From assembly GCF_036860675.1 (NCBI RefSeq), contig NZ_JAYKGK010000002.1:1-64000 (forward strand): a DNA stretch of 64,000 nucleotides, written 5' to 3'. The translations under genes were made by a program, and so were the position numbers. Source of the DNA: Rosettibacter primus. Lineage in GTDB: Bacteria; Bacteroidota; Ignavibacteria; Ignavibacteriales; Melioribacteraceae. Below, one piece after another: positions 26,806 through 35,472 of this stretch. A model generated the notes under the pieces. That model was given only the letters and a program-made list of their open reading frames with translations. It ran no database searches and had not been told where the DNA came from. The first letter of the stretch is position 1. Every line of letters starts with the position of its first letter.

Positions 26806-27639
26806 TCAATCTGCTTTGAAAGCAAGATGAGCTTTTTCACCAATGAAATTTACAATGTATTCTCCTCCATCTACTCCAATCACATTGCCAGAAATCCAAT
26901 CACATTTTTCGTCACACAAAGCTACTATAGCTTTAGCAATATCCTCTGGTGTGGTTAATCTTCCTTGAGGGTTTTTGAATTTTGCTGCATTAAGCATTTT
27001 ATCAAACATTGGAATTTTTCTTCCTGCGGGAGTATCAGTTACACCAGCCATAATTGCATTGCAGGTTACTCTCATTGAACCAAGTTCTACAGCTAATTGA
27101 CGAATATGAGCTTCGAGTGCAGCTTTAGCAGCCGATACTGCACCATAATTCGGGATTACTGTATGAGAACCTGCACTTGTAAGTGCAAAAATTCTTCCCC
27201 CTTGTGCTAATAAATCTCTAAATACTAATCCCTGAGTCCAATAAACTAAAGAATGTGCCATTACTTCAAGTGTCATAGTCATTTGGGCAGGTGTTACACA
27301 TTCATCTGGATTTTTTGATATAAATGGTTTTAGTGTTCCAAATGCAAGTGAATGAATTAATACATTAACTTTTGAATGTTCTTTTGAAGCAGCAAATCTT
27401 TCTTTAATTTCGTCGAGTGTATCATTTATTTTAATTTGGTCTGCTGCATTTATATTAAAATATACAGCCTGCTGACCATTTTTTTCTATCTTTTTAATAA
27501 TTTGTTGAACTTGTGGCATTGTTGCCTGACGGTCAAGGTGAACTCCAAATATATTATATCCATGTTTTGAGAGCTCTACTGCAGAAGCTCCACCAAAACC
27601 ACTTGATGCACCTAATATTAATGCCCATTTTTTTTCCAT
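26806..27639 (-). CDS. SDR-family enoyl-ACP reductase (FabL-like)
   Basis: 277 aa. The Rossmann motif GASSGFGGASA (about 10-20) follows the classical SDR TGxxxGxG spacing; the active site is Y-x6-K, seen in NYGAVSAAKAALEA (about 168-181), which is typical of enoyl-ACP reductases and not of ketoreductases (YxxxK). The combination fits FabL, or a related NADPH enoyl reductase, better than FabI, whose nucleotide loop differs. C-terminal block GNVIGVDGGEYIV is conserved. It would finish the fatty-acid elongation cycle. Next gene is an acyl-CoA dehydrogenase, so a role in fatty-acid breakdown cannot be excluded. Confidence 0.8.
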   Translation of the reverse strand: MEKKWALILGASSGFGGASAVELSKHGYNIFGVHLDRQATMPQVQQIIKKIEKNGQQAVYFNINAADQIKINDTLDEIKERFAASKEHSKVNVLIHSLAFGTLKPFISKNPDECVTPAQMTMTLEVMAHSLVYWTQGLVFRDLLAQGGRIFALTSAGSHTVIPNYGAVSAAKAALEAHIRQLAVELGSMRVTCNAIMAGVTDTPAGRKIPMFDKMLNAAKFKNPQGRLTTPEDIAKAIVALCDEKCDWISGNVIGVDGGEYIVNFIGEKAHLAFKAD

Positions 27640-27656
27640 TGATTCTTCCTTATTTT

Positions 27657-27677
27657 TTAAGTGTTTGCAAACTTAAG
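27657..27677. promoter_or_regulatory. Palindrome overlapping the enoyl-reductase promoter
   Basis: A near-palindrome centred on GTTTGCAAAC (27663-27672), flanked by TTAAG / CTTAA arms, with one base of asymmetry. It covers the -7 box of the promoter candidate and ends 18 bp before the start codon, where a repressor could block transcription. No regulator gene is adjacent. Confidence 0.4.
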
Positions 27678-27698
27678 AAATAGAAAAAACAAATCAAA
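27668..27698 (-). promoter_or_regulatory. Bacteroidota-type promoter candidate for the enoyl-reductase operon
   Basis: On the minus strand TTTG (27695-27698) is followed after 19 nt by TAAGTTTG (27668-27675), which matches the -33 TTTG / -7 TAnnTTTG pattern of Bacteroidota primary sigma factors. The transcript would start about 25 nt before the start codon at 27639. This is the best match I noticed to that promoter type in the window. Confidence 0.5.
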
Positions 27699-27760
27699 CG
27701 CTTATGTTTTTATTAAAATTAATTTTATTTAATGAAATAAATGAAAGTAGTTTGATATGT

Positions 27761-27806
27761 TTTTGAAAGAAATTCAATTTTATTTTCGAGCATGTTTCTT
27801 TCAAAA
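27761..27806. repeat. 12-bp perfect inverted repeat in the dnaE/enoyl-reductase gap
   Basis: TTTTGAAAGAAA (27761-27772) and its exact complement (27795-27806) enclose a 22-nt spacer. It lies about 180 bp after the dnaE stop, in a 346-bp gap (27640-27985) that shows no gene. The arms are low in GC and there is no clear T run beyond them, so a terminator is possible but weak; a protein-binding site is the alternative. Confidence 0.4.
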
Positions 27807-27985
27807 AATATTTTTTGTTAATTCTAAAATAAAGTTTTTCTAATTCCTTATTTAAAAGATTGCTTCCTATTAGATGATTTTATAAACTGAATGTAACCTA
27901 AAAAAATTTAATAACTAAGTTGCTTCTAATCGATAACAATAGCTCAATTTTTCATATTCATTTTTAGTTATATGAAAAAAATAAT

Positions 27986-30900
27986 TTAATTTATGAAATA
28001 AATTATATTTTCATCGCCGATTAAATCTTTCATTTTTTCAATAAATTCATCATCCAATTTCACTTTGTATTCAAGAGTAAATTCTCTAGTTGTACCATTT
28101 TCTTTCACACATAAAAGAACGGGAATACTTCCTTCAAACTGCATCATTAATTGTTGAATATTATCAATTATTTCTGGAGAATGAAATGAAGTATCCAGAA
28201 TGATTCCAAGTCGTTTTGTAAATTTATTTTTAACATCACTTAATGGATAAGCTTCATCGACATGAAGTTTAACAGTATCTCCACTGCTTTCAAGTTTTCC
28301 TTTTACCATAATTGTAGATTCAGGGAATATAAGCTCACCAAAATCCTTAAATGTTTTTGAAAACATCAAGCAGTCACATGAACCTGAAAAATCATCAAGT
28401 TTAAAGAAAGCCATTTTATTTCCGTTCTTATCCATTTTATGAGTTACATCCGTTACAACACCACAAGCACGAACAGTATCATTAAAGTTGAATGTTTCTG
28501 AATCTCCAAGATGAACAGTGGCAAATGAGTTATATTCAATTTCATATTTTCTTAAAGGATGGCCACTCAAATAAAATCCAAGAACTTCTCTTTCTTTAGC
28601 AAGTCTTTCACGAGAATCCCATGGTCTAACATCAGGAAGTGTAGGTTCTTCATAATGAAACTCTTCTGTGTTTGTAGCAAAAAGGCTATCGGCATGAGAT
28701 TCTTTTGCTGTTTTAATTTTACTTCCAAATTCAAGAGCTTCTTCAATAGCAGCAAAATTTTGAGCCCTTGTTCCGCCACATGAATCAAGTGCACCTGCAA
28801 GCACAAGACCTTCAAGTGCCCGCTTATTAACAATTCTTGTATCAATATTTGCACAGAAATCATAAATACTTTTAAAATCTCTTCCCAGAGCATCATGAGC
28901 TCTTTGAATTTCTTCTACTGCTTGTATTCCAACATTTTTAATTGCTGCCATACCAAAAATTATTTTCTTATCCTTAACCTGAAATTTTACAGTTGGATGA
29001 TTAATATCAGGCGGCTGAACTTTAACTCCAAGTTTTCTGCATTCTTCAAGTAAAATTGTAACCTTATCAGTATTATCAAATTTATTTGAAAGATTAGCAG
29101 CTAAAAATTCTTCAAGATAATGAGCTTTAAGATAAGCAGTTTGATATGCTAGAATACTGTATGCAACAGCATGACTTTTATTAAAACCATAGTTAGCAAA
29201 TTTATCGATAGCATCAAAAATTTCACCGGCAATTTTTGCGTCAATATTATTTTGTTCTGCTCCTTTAATAAATTTTTCTCTTTGTTCCTGCATTGCTTTG
29301 AGGTCTTTCTTTCCCATTGCTCTTCTTAGCAAATCAGCTTCAGCAAGAGACATTCCTGCAACTTTATTTGCAATCTGAATTACCTGTTCTTGATAAACAA
29401 TAATTCCATAAGTTTCTTTTAAGATAGGTTCAAGAACTGGATGCAAGTAAGTTATTTCTTTTCTTCCATGTTTACGAGCAATAAAATCATCAATAAACTC
29501 CATTGGCCCTGGACGATAGAGTGCATTCATTGCAGCAAGATCTTTAATGCTTGTAGGCTTAAGCTTTTTCAAATATTCACGCATTGGAGCAGATTCAAAC
29601 TGGAATACAGCAGTTGTTTGACCTTTAGCAAAAAGTTCATAAGTTTTTGGGTCATCTACAGGAATATTTTCAATATCAATTGTTTCTCCTCGATTTTCTT
29701 TGACAAGTTCAATTGTATCCCGAATAATTGAAAGAGTATCAAGACCGAGAAAATCCATTTTTAATATTCCGGAATCTTCAAGGTCTTTCATATTGAACTG
29801 AGTAACAGTTGCAGTTTCTCCCTGTTCACCATAAATTGCAAGAGGAACAAAATCACTTACATCTCCCGGAGTAATAACAACTCCAGCAGCATGTTTGGAT
29901 GCATTGCGATTCATGCCCTCGAGTATTCTTGCATATTTTATCAACTCCTTAATTATAGGATCATCTGATTTCTTAATCCATTGGAGTTCAGGCACTTCAT
30001 CTAATGCCTGGTCAATTGTATATACTCTTCCAAATTTTGTGGGAATCCATTTTGTAATGTTATCAACCTGTGGGATTGGAATTTTTAGAACTCGTGCAAC
30101 ATCACGTATTACCTGCCGCGATGAAAGTCTATTAAATGTAATGATTTGTGCAACAGAATTTTCTCCATATTTTTCTTTCACATAATTAATAACTTCTTCT
30201 CTTTTATCATCAGCAAAATCAACATCAATATCAGGCATTGATTTTCTTGCTGGATTTAAAAATCTTTCAAACAATAAATCATATTCAAGTGGATTAACAT
30301 TTGTTATTCCCAAAACATAAGCGACCAAACTTCCTGCTGCACTTCCTCTGCCCGGTCCTACTGGTATTCCTCTTTGCTTTGATGCATTAATGAAATCTTG
30401 CACAATCAGGAAATATCCTGCATAACCCATTTCAATAATTACATTTAATTCATATTTAATGCGGTCTTGAATTTCACTTGTAATTTTTTTGAATCTTTTA
30501 TTTAGCCTTTCGTAGACTAATTGTGTCAAATATTCTTCGGGGGATTTTCCATTATCAATTGGAAAAACAGGGAAATGATGAGTTTTGAAATCGAGTGTTA
30601 AATTTATTTTTTGCTCAATCTCAAGTGTATTTTCAATTGCTCCTTTATAATTCTTGAAAATTTTTTTCATTTCTTCTGCACTTTTAAAATAAATCTGGTC
30701 AGTTCCATATCTCAAATCTCGATAATCAGCATTCCCTGTTTTATCACCTAGTAGCAATAAAATGTTATGTGCAATTGAATGGTCTTTATCAATGTAGTGA
30801 ATATCATTTGTGGCTACAAGTTTTATGTTCAGTTCTCTTGCAAGTTTAGGCATTCCAGCTAAAATTGGTTTTTCGACCTCCATTCCATGGTCTTGAATTT

Positions 30901-31438
30901 CGAGATAAAAATCATCACCGAATAATTCTTTCAGTTTGATTGCAATTTCTTTTGCTTTTTCCCAATTATCATTTATTAATTGTGTTGAGATTGGACCTGC
31001 AGGACATGCAGAAGTGCAGATTAATCCTTCATGATATTTATTCAATACTTCCATATCAATTCTGGGCTTGTAATAAAAGCCTTCTGTATGGCCGATTGTA
31101 GATATCTTCATTAAATTTTTATAACCGATTTCATTTTTTGCAAGAAGCAGAAGATGACTGTAATGTTTAGATTTTCTTTTCCCATTTTCTGAATCAGTTA
31201 CTTTTTCAAATCTGCTTTTTTCAAAATCAACATAAGCTTCCATTCCAATAATTGGTTTAATTCCTTCTGCTTTTGCTTTTTTATAAAATTGAAGAACACC
31301 AAACATTACTCCATGGTCTGTAAGTGCTACTGCATGCATATCATTTCTTTTAGCAGCTAACACTAAATCTTCAACTGTGCACGCAGCATCCTGTAAGCTG
31401 TAATGTGAATGATTGTGTAAATGTATGAAATCCGACAT
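27986..31438 (-). CDS. dnaE: DNA polymerase III subunit alpha
   Basis: 1150 aa replicative polymerase, DnaE1-type length. N-terminal PHP domain begins FIHLHNHSHYSLQDAA, with metal-ligand histidines retained, so proofreading-like PHP activity is possible. Polymerase core: VGPGRGSAAGSLVAYVLG (about 360-377) and the catalytic carboxylates in MPDIDVDFADDKRE (401-414). Then the helix-hairpin region (KKLGVKVQPPDIN-like block) and an OB fold (about 985-1070). ATG start; preceded by a 122-bp gap with a large inverted repeat. Confidence 0.98.
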   Translation of the reverse strand: MSDFIHLHNHSHYSLQDAACTVEDLVLAAKRNDMHAVALTDHGVMFGVLQFYKKAKAEGIKPIIGMEAYVDFEKSRFEKVTDSENGKRKSKHYSHLLLLAKNEIGYKNLMKISTIGHTEGFYYKPRIDMEVLNKYHEGLICTSACPAGPISTQLINDNWEKAKEIAIKLKELFGDDFYLEIQDHGMEVEKPILAGMPKLARELNIKLVATNDIHYIDKDHSIAHNILLLLGDKTGNADYRDLRYGTDQIYFKSAEEMKKIFKNYKGAIENTLEIEQKINLTLDFKTHHFPVFPIDNGKSPEEYLTQLVYERLNKRFKKITSEIQDRIKYELNVIIEMGYAGYFLIVQDFINASKQRGIPVGPGRGSAAGSLVAYVLGITNVNPLEYDLLFERFLNPARKSMPDIDVDFADDKREEVINYVKEKYGENSVAQIITFNRLSSRQVIRDVARVLKIPIPQVDNITKWIPTKFGRVYTIDQALDEVPELQWIKKSDDPIIKELIKYARILEGMNRNASKHAAGVVITPGDVSDFVPLAIYGEQGETATVTQFNMKDLEDSGILKMDFLGLDTLSIIRDTIELVKENRGETIDIENIPVDDPKTYELFAKGQTTAVFQFESAPMREYLKKLKPTSIKDLAAMNALYRPGPMEFIDDFIARKHGRKEITYLHPVLEPILKETYGIIVYQEQVIQIANKVAGMSLAEADLLRRAMGKKDLKAMQEQREKFIKGAEQNNIDAKIAGEIFDAIDKFANYGFNKSHAVAYSILAYQTAYLKAHYLEEFLAANLSNKFDNTDKVTILLEECRKLGVKVQPPDINHPTVKFQVKDKKIIFGMAAIKNVGIQAVEEIQRAHDALGRDFKSIYDFCANIDTRIVNKRALEGLVLAGALDSCGGTRAQNFAAIEEALEFGSKIKTAKESHADSLFATNTEEFHYEEPTLPDVRPWDSRERLAKEREVLGFYLSGHPLRKYEIEYNSFATVHLGDSETFNFNDTVRACGVVTDVTHKMDKNGNKMAFFKLDDFSGSCDCLMFSKTFKDFGELIFPESTIMVKGKLESSGDTVKLHVDEAYPLSDVKNKFTKRLGIILDTSFHSPEIIDNIQQLMMQFEGSIPVLLCVKENGTTREFTLEYKVKLDDEFIEKMKDLIGDENIIYFIN

Positions 31439-31476
31439 CTATGCACCTATTTCTTTTAACTTTAATATGAAATTGC

Positions 31477-31553
31477 ACACTGATGACACTGATAAGACAT
31501 GATTCTCACAGATTTTTTTCTGTGGTCATCTGTCTAATCTGCGTCATCTGTGT
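31477..31553. repeat. Large imperfect palindrome between dut and dnaE
   Basis: Left arm 31477-31512 and right arm 31519-31553 are nearly complementary over about 35 bp, joined by a T-rich loop. Within each arm GATGAC and CAGAT/CTGAT words recur about every ten bases. The base composition (more GC) contrasts with the surrounding gap. It starts 8 bp from the dut stop but has no T run, so it is unlike a simple terminator. The look is of a dispersed REP- or MITE-like palindromic element; no second copy was seen in this window. Confidence 0.6.
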
Positions 31554-31560
31554 TCTAATT

Positions 31561-32016
31561 TTAACTTAATCCAGTATGCCCAAAACCACCCTCCCCTCGG
31601 TGGCTATTATTTAAATCATCAGTCTCAATAAATTCTATTTTGTAAACTTTTGAAAGAACCATCTGAGCAATTCTATCACCACGATTTATAACAAAATCTT
31701 CTTCTCCAAAGTTGAAAAGAATAACTTTAATTTCACCTCGATAATCTGAATCAATTGTTCCCGGGGAATTTAGTAATCCAATTCCATGTCGTGCTGCCAA
31801 ACCACTTCTTGGTCGAACCTGAATTTCAAATCCTTCAGGAATTTCTACTTTAATATTTGTTGGAACTAAAACAAATTTACCTTTAGGAATGATTATTTTA
31901 TCTTCAACAGCAGCTCTTAAATCCAAACCGCTGCTTCCTTCTGTGGCATATTCTGGTAATGGAATATCTAAAAAATTTTCTGAAATTCTTTTAATCTTTA
32001 TTTGAATTTTCTCCAC
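31561..32016 (-). CDS. dut: dUTP diphosphatase
   Basis: 151 aa, trimeric dUTPase. Motifs I-V are all seen: GSSGLDLRAAV, RPRSGLAARHGI, LNSPGTIDSDYRGEI, NRGDRIAQMVL and the C-terminal RGEGGFGHTG. Hydrolyses dUTP to dUMP, preventing uracil in DNA. The start is a GTG at 32016, overlapping the upstream membrane-protein gene by 26 bp. Complete and expected to be active. Confidence 0.97.
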   Translation of the reverse strand: MEKIQIKIKRISENFLDIPLPEYATEGSSGLDLRAAVEDKIIIPKGKFVLVPTNIKVEIPEGFEIQVRPRSGLAARHGIGLLNSPGTIDSDYRGEIKVILFNFGEEDFVINRGDRIAQMVLSKVYKIEFIETDDLNNSHRGEGGFGHTGLS

Positions 32017-32323
32017 TTATTCCTTCTCCATCTTCGTCTTTATTCAATAACGATGAAATTATAACAAATAATTTTTTATCCATGTAATATTTCATTAATA
32101 AAAAAATTTCCCATATCAGAAACAAAAACAACAAAGGCAAAAAAATTTTAGCCAATATTCCTAATTTAGAATCTACAGATATAAAAAATGAGATGATAAG
32201 AACTAAAGCAATAGTAACAAAAATTATTGATGCCAAATAGTACTTTTCGTTCAGAACTTTTTTAATCCTATCATATTCTTTTAAAAGCATTATAATATCC
32301 TTTGGGTTAATCTCGCTTTTCAT
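31991..32323 (-). CDS. Small membrane protein, unknown function
   Basis: 110 aa with two membrane helices (about 30-50 and 57-77), a basic N-terminal cytoplasmic segment and an acidic C-terminal tail. I do not recognise a family. Its ATG overlaps the flippase stop (ATGA) and its end overlaps dut, so it is translated in a coupled three-gene unit flippase - this gene - dut. It might assist the flippase; that is speculation. Confidence 0.65.
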   Translation of the reverse strand: MKSEINPKDIIMLLKEYDRIKKVLNEKYYLASIIFVTIALVLIISFFISVDSKLGILAKIFLPLLFLFLIWEIFLLMKYYMDKKLFVIISSLLNKDEDGEGISGENSNKD

Positions 32324-33780
32324 CTTTGAAAAATCATTTTGTTTAATTTAAAAATTGATTCTTTGTTTATAACTTTTAGCAGGATTAACATGACAAAGAA
32401 AAAAATCATTATTAAAATTTTTATGGGGATATTTAAGTAGCCTTTATAATAAATGAAATAATAGGCAACGCAAGTTACAAAAACGAGCAATAATATTTTT
32501 AAAATTTTTTCATATTCATAATTTATTTCATAAAATTTTTGTGAAAATAAAAATAAAGTAATTGCCATTACCAAATAACTTGCAAGAGTTGCAAGTGCAG
32601 CTCCCATTATTCCAAAAACCGGTATTAATAAAATATTTACTGCAACATTTACTAAAGCGCCAGAGCCAGTAACTATCGGAAAATATTTAGTTTTTTCCTC
32701 TATATATAATCCTGCTTGAAAATTAACATACATCCCATTAAATAAATAAGCCAATAAAATTATTGGAACAATAGAAAGTCCACCCCAGAATTTATAACCA
32801 ATTAAACTCACATCCCCATAGAATTTTATTTTTGCAATATCTTCGATAAATAAAGATAGAATTAACCATACAATTGATGAAGCAATCAAGAAAAGAGTAA
32901 GCACTTTTGAAAAAATATCCTTCGCATTTTTTTCTTTTGCAGTATTTAAAAGAAAAGGCTGCCAGGCAAATTGGAACATTTGAACAATCAACATCATGAA
33001 TATTCCAAGTTTATAATTCGCCTGATAAATTCCAAGTGTTTCTTCATTTGTTAAAGCAAGAACAATCGGTCTATCAATTACCTGAACAATTGTAGCAGCA
33101 ATACTTGCAGGCAAATATGGAATTGCAAATTTTAACATCGGTCTTAAAAATTCTTTTTGAATCCTTAACACAAGATTTTTAATTATATCCCTCGAAAGCA
33201 AAATCAAAGAAAACACAGAAGCTGAAAGATTGGCAATTAATATTGCTTCAATTCCCATTTTATATTTTAAGACAAGAATGATATTAAGAAGAATGTTCAA
33301 TAAAATATTGCTAAGACGAATCATCGTAAATCTTATTGCTTTTCTTTGCAGTCTTAAATTTGCATAAGGAACAATAGCCAATGTATCAGTGAAAATGATT
33401 AGAATTAGGTAGTAGTACAAATAAAAATAATTTTGTGGAATTTCGATTAAACTTACAATTGGATTTCTAAATAAAAACAAAATTGCAGAAAAAACTATTG
33501 ATGAAATTGCGACACATAAAAATGCAGTAGAATAAGCTTCTTTCTTTTTATTATCAGGAGCAGTTGAGCTGTACTTCATAAAAGCAGCATCCATTCCATA
33601 AATAAAAATTATATTTAGAAAAGCTATGTAAGCATATATGTTGGAATAGATACCAACTTCGGCAGGAGTAAAAACATTTGTATAAAATGGAACAAGAAGA
33701 AAATTCAGAAATCTTCCTATAATTGTGCTTATTCCGTAAATGACAGTGTCTTTTGTAAGTTCTTTTATTTTTTCAAACAT
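32320..33780 (-). CDS. Polysaccharide flippase (MOP/Wzx-like)
   Basis: 486 aa with about 12-14 hydrophobic helices; the N-terminal block YGISTIIGRFLNFLLVPFYT and GIYSNIYAYIAFLNI are typical of the Wzx/MurJ/RfbX-type MOP exporters. Central GIYQANYKLGIFMMLIVQMF is the repeated-half counterpart. It should translocate lipid-linked saccharides. It is encoded outside the main polysaccharide cluster, 10 kb from the second flippase. No GGAG-type site before ATG 33780. Confidence 0.88.
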   Translation of the reverse strand: MFEKIKELTKDTVIYGISTIIGRFLNFLLVPFYTNVFTPAEVGIYSNIYAYIAFLNIIFIYGMDAAFMKYSSTAPDNKKKEAYSTAFLCVAISSIVFSAILFLFRNPIVSLIEIPQNYFYLYYYLILIIFTDTLAIVPYANLRLQRKAIRFTMIRLSNILLNILLNIILVLKYKMGIEAILIANLSASVFSLILLSRDIIKNLVLRIQKEFLRPMLKFAIPYLPASIAATIVQVIDRPIVLALTNEETLGIYQANYKLGIFMMLIVQMFQFAWQPFLLNTAKEKNAKDIFSKVLTLFLIASSIVWLILSLFIEDIAKIKFYGDVSLIGYKFWGGLSIVPIILLAYLFNGMYVNFQAGLYIEEKTKYFPIVTGSGALVNVAVNILLIPVFGIMGAALATLASYLVMAITLFLFSQKFYEINYEYEKILKILLLVFVTCVAYYFIYYKGYLNIPIKILIMIFFFVMLILLKVINKESIFKLNKMIFQR

Positions 33781-33899
33781 TCTGCAATTATGACTGAAAT
33801 AACAAAAACAAATTACAAAAAATCGAAGAAAGATGAGTATGCAGTGCTGAAAGTAAGTTACAAAAAGTAAGATAAAAAATGAATTAATTGAGGATTGAA

Positions 33900-34307
33900 T
33901 TAAAAATATTGCTTTAAAGCTTCAACATAAATTTGGGGTGGACGAACTGCTTTTTTTGTATCTGTCTTAATAAAAATATGAGTTGTAAATCCTTCGGCTA
34001 TTAATTCTTTCGTTTCTTTTCTTCTTATTACATATTCAATATGAACCTTAGGAGAATATAATTCTTTAACACTTGCTTCAATTTCAAGAATATCATCATA
34101 GTAAGCAGGATTTTTGTACTTTACATTTGCTTCAATCAAAGGAAGTTGATAACCATTTTTTTCAAGCTCTGCATAAGATAAACCTGTAGATCTTAAAAGT
34201 TCTGTTCTTCCAACTTCAAAATATTCGAGGTATTTGCCGTTGTATACAAACTGCATTTTGTCAGTATCTGCATAACGCACCCTGATTTCAGTAGTATGAG
34301 TCAACAT
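33900..34307 (-). CDS. Acyl-CoA thioesterase, YbgC/4HBT family
   Basis: 135 aa hotdog-fold protein. The active-site helix is visible as YADTDKMQFVYNGKYLEYFE (12-31): the catalytic Asp is D16, and the residue usually His in E. coli YbgC is Asn here, a frequent variant in this phylum. YbgC works with the Tol-Pal system in Proteobacteria; no tol genes are nearby. The 119-bp gap to the flippase holds no recognisable gene. Confidence 0.88.
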   Translation of the reverse strand: MLTHTTEIRVRYADTDKMQFVYNGKYLEYFEVGRTELLRSTGLSYAELEKNGYQLPLIEANVKYKNPAYYDDILEIEASVKELYSPKVHIEYVIRRKETKELIAEGFTTHIFIKTDTKKAVRPPQIYVEALKQYF

Positions 34308-34401
34308 GTTTTATGTGAATAAAGAAATAAAAGTTTATGCTAATTTCAGATTTTTAATTATCAACTTTCAAAGCTCTTGTCACAATTTTTATGTTGCAGT
34401 G

Positions 34402-34518
34402 CTCAATGTTAAATGCTCAATATTCAATTCTCAATTTTCAACGCTTAATATTCGATATTCTTCATTCGATATTCTATATTCAATTCTTAATTCTTAATTC
34501 CTAATTCCTAATTCCTAA
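34402..34518. repeat. Degenerate AT-rich tandem repeat next to accA
   Basis: Part of a 211-bp gap. From about 34402 the sequence cycles through words like CTCAAT, ATATTC and GATATTC at roughly 10-bp intervals. It ends in five exact-phase heptads (34484-34518): TTCTTAA twice, then TTCCTAA three times, touching the accA stop codon. Translation of the plus strand here gives a 63-aa low-complexity ORF which I regard as spurious. Confidence 0.75.
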
Positions 34519-35469
34519 TTACTCAATATAAACTCCCATCTTTGCAAATTTTTCGAGACGATTTTGAACAAGCTTTTCAGGTTTAATTTTAACAAGTGCA
34601 GCTAATTCTTCTTTAAGAATTGACTTCAAAGTATTAGCCATTGCTTGATGGTCTTTATGAGCGCCTCCTAAAGGTTCAGGAACAATTCTATCGATGATAC
34701 CCTGTTGAAGCAAATCATTTGCAGTAAGTTTAAGAGCTTCGGCTGCCTGTTCTTTATAGTCCCAGCTTCGCCATAAAATACTTGAGCAGGATTCGGGACT
34801 AATAACTGAATACCAGGTATTTTCAAGCATTAATATTCTATCGCCAACGCCAATACCGAGTGCACCACCGCTTGCACCTTCACCAATAATTACTACAATG
34901 ATTGGAACTTTGAGTCTGCTCATCTCAAGAAGATTTCTTGCAATTGCTTCTGCTTGACCTCGCTGTTCTGCTTCCAAACCAGGATATGCACCAGGTGTAT
35001 CGAGCATTGTTATTACAGGTTTATTAAATTTTTCAGCAAGTTTCATTAATCTCAATGCTTTCCGATAACCTTCTGGGTTTGGCATTCCAAAGTTTCGGAA
35101 TAGATTTGATTTTGTATCTCTCCCTTTTTGATGACCTAAAATCATTACTTTATATTCATCAAGTTTGGCAAAACCACCTACGATTGCATGGTCGTCCTTA
35201 AAAAGACGGTCGCCATGAAGTTCTACAAAATTTTCGGTCATCATATAAATATAATCGAGAGTATAAGGTCTTTCGGGATGGCGTGCCAGCTGAACTCTTT
35301 GCCAGCGTGTTAAATTTTCGTAAATATTTTTTTTGAGTTGAATTACTTTCTCCTCAAGTGTTTTTATTTCATTTGATATATCGAGATGCCCTTCATATTT
35401 ACGCATCTCTTCAATTTTGTTTTCCAATTCAATTATTGGCTTTTCAAAATCAAGAGTATTTTTTGCCAT
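34519..35469 (-). CDS. accA: Acetyl-CoA carboxylase carboxyltransferase subunit alpha
   Basis: 316 aa. Transfers the carboxyl group from biotin to acetyl-CoA to form malonyl-CoA. The N-terminal helical segment with RHPERPYTLDYI (about 63-74), then the crotonase-like core: VGGFAKLDEYKVMILGHQKG (106-125), TLDTPGAYPG-type block (DTPGAYPGLEAEQRGQAEAI) and GEGASGGALGIGVGDRILML (195-214). Complete. Encoded 3 bp after the GT2 fusion gene, an unusual position, so it may be read with the polysaccharide genes. Confidence 0.97.
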   Translation of the reverse strand: MAKNTLDFEKPIIELENKIEEMRKYEGHLDISNEIKTLEEKVIQLKKNIYENLTRWQRVQLARHPERPYTLDYIYMMTENFVELHGDRLFKDDHAIVGGFAKLDEYKVMILGHQKGRDTKSNLFRNFGMPNPEGYRKALRLMKLAEKFNKPVITMLDTPGAYPGLEAEQRGQAEAIARNLLEMSRLKVPIIVVIIGEGASGGALGIGVGDRILMLENTWYSVISPESCSSILWRSWDYKEQAAEALKLTANDLLQQGIIDRIVPEPLGGAHKDHQAMANTLKSILKEELAALVKIKPEKLVQNRLEKFAKMGVYIE

Positions 35470-35472
35470 TTT

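Noticed and set aside
34306..34497. 63-codon plus-strand ORF in the accA/thioesterase gap
   Set aside because: Its second half is a translation of the AT-rich repeat, with low-complexity Ser/Asn/Phe/Ile content and no ribosome binding site.
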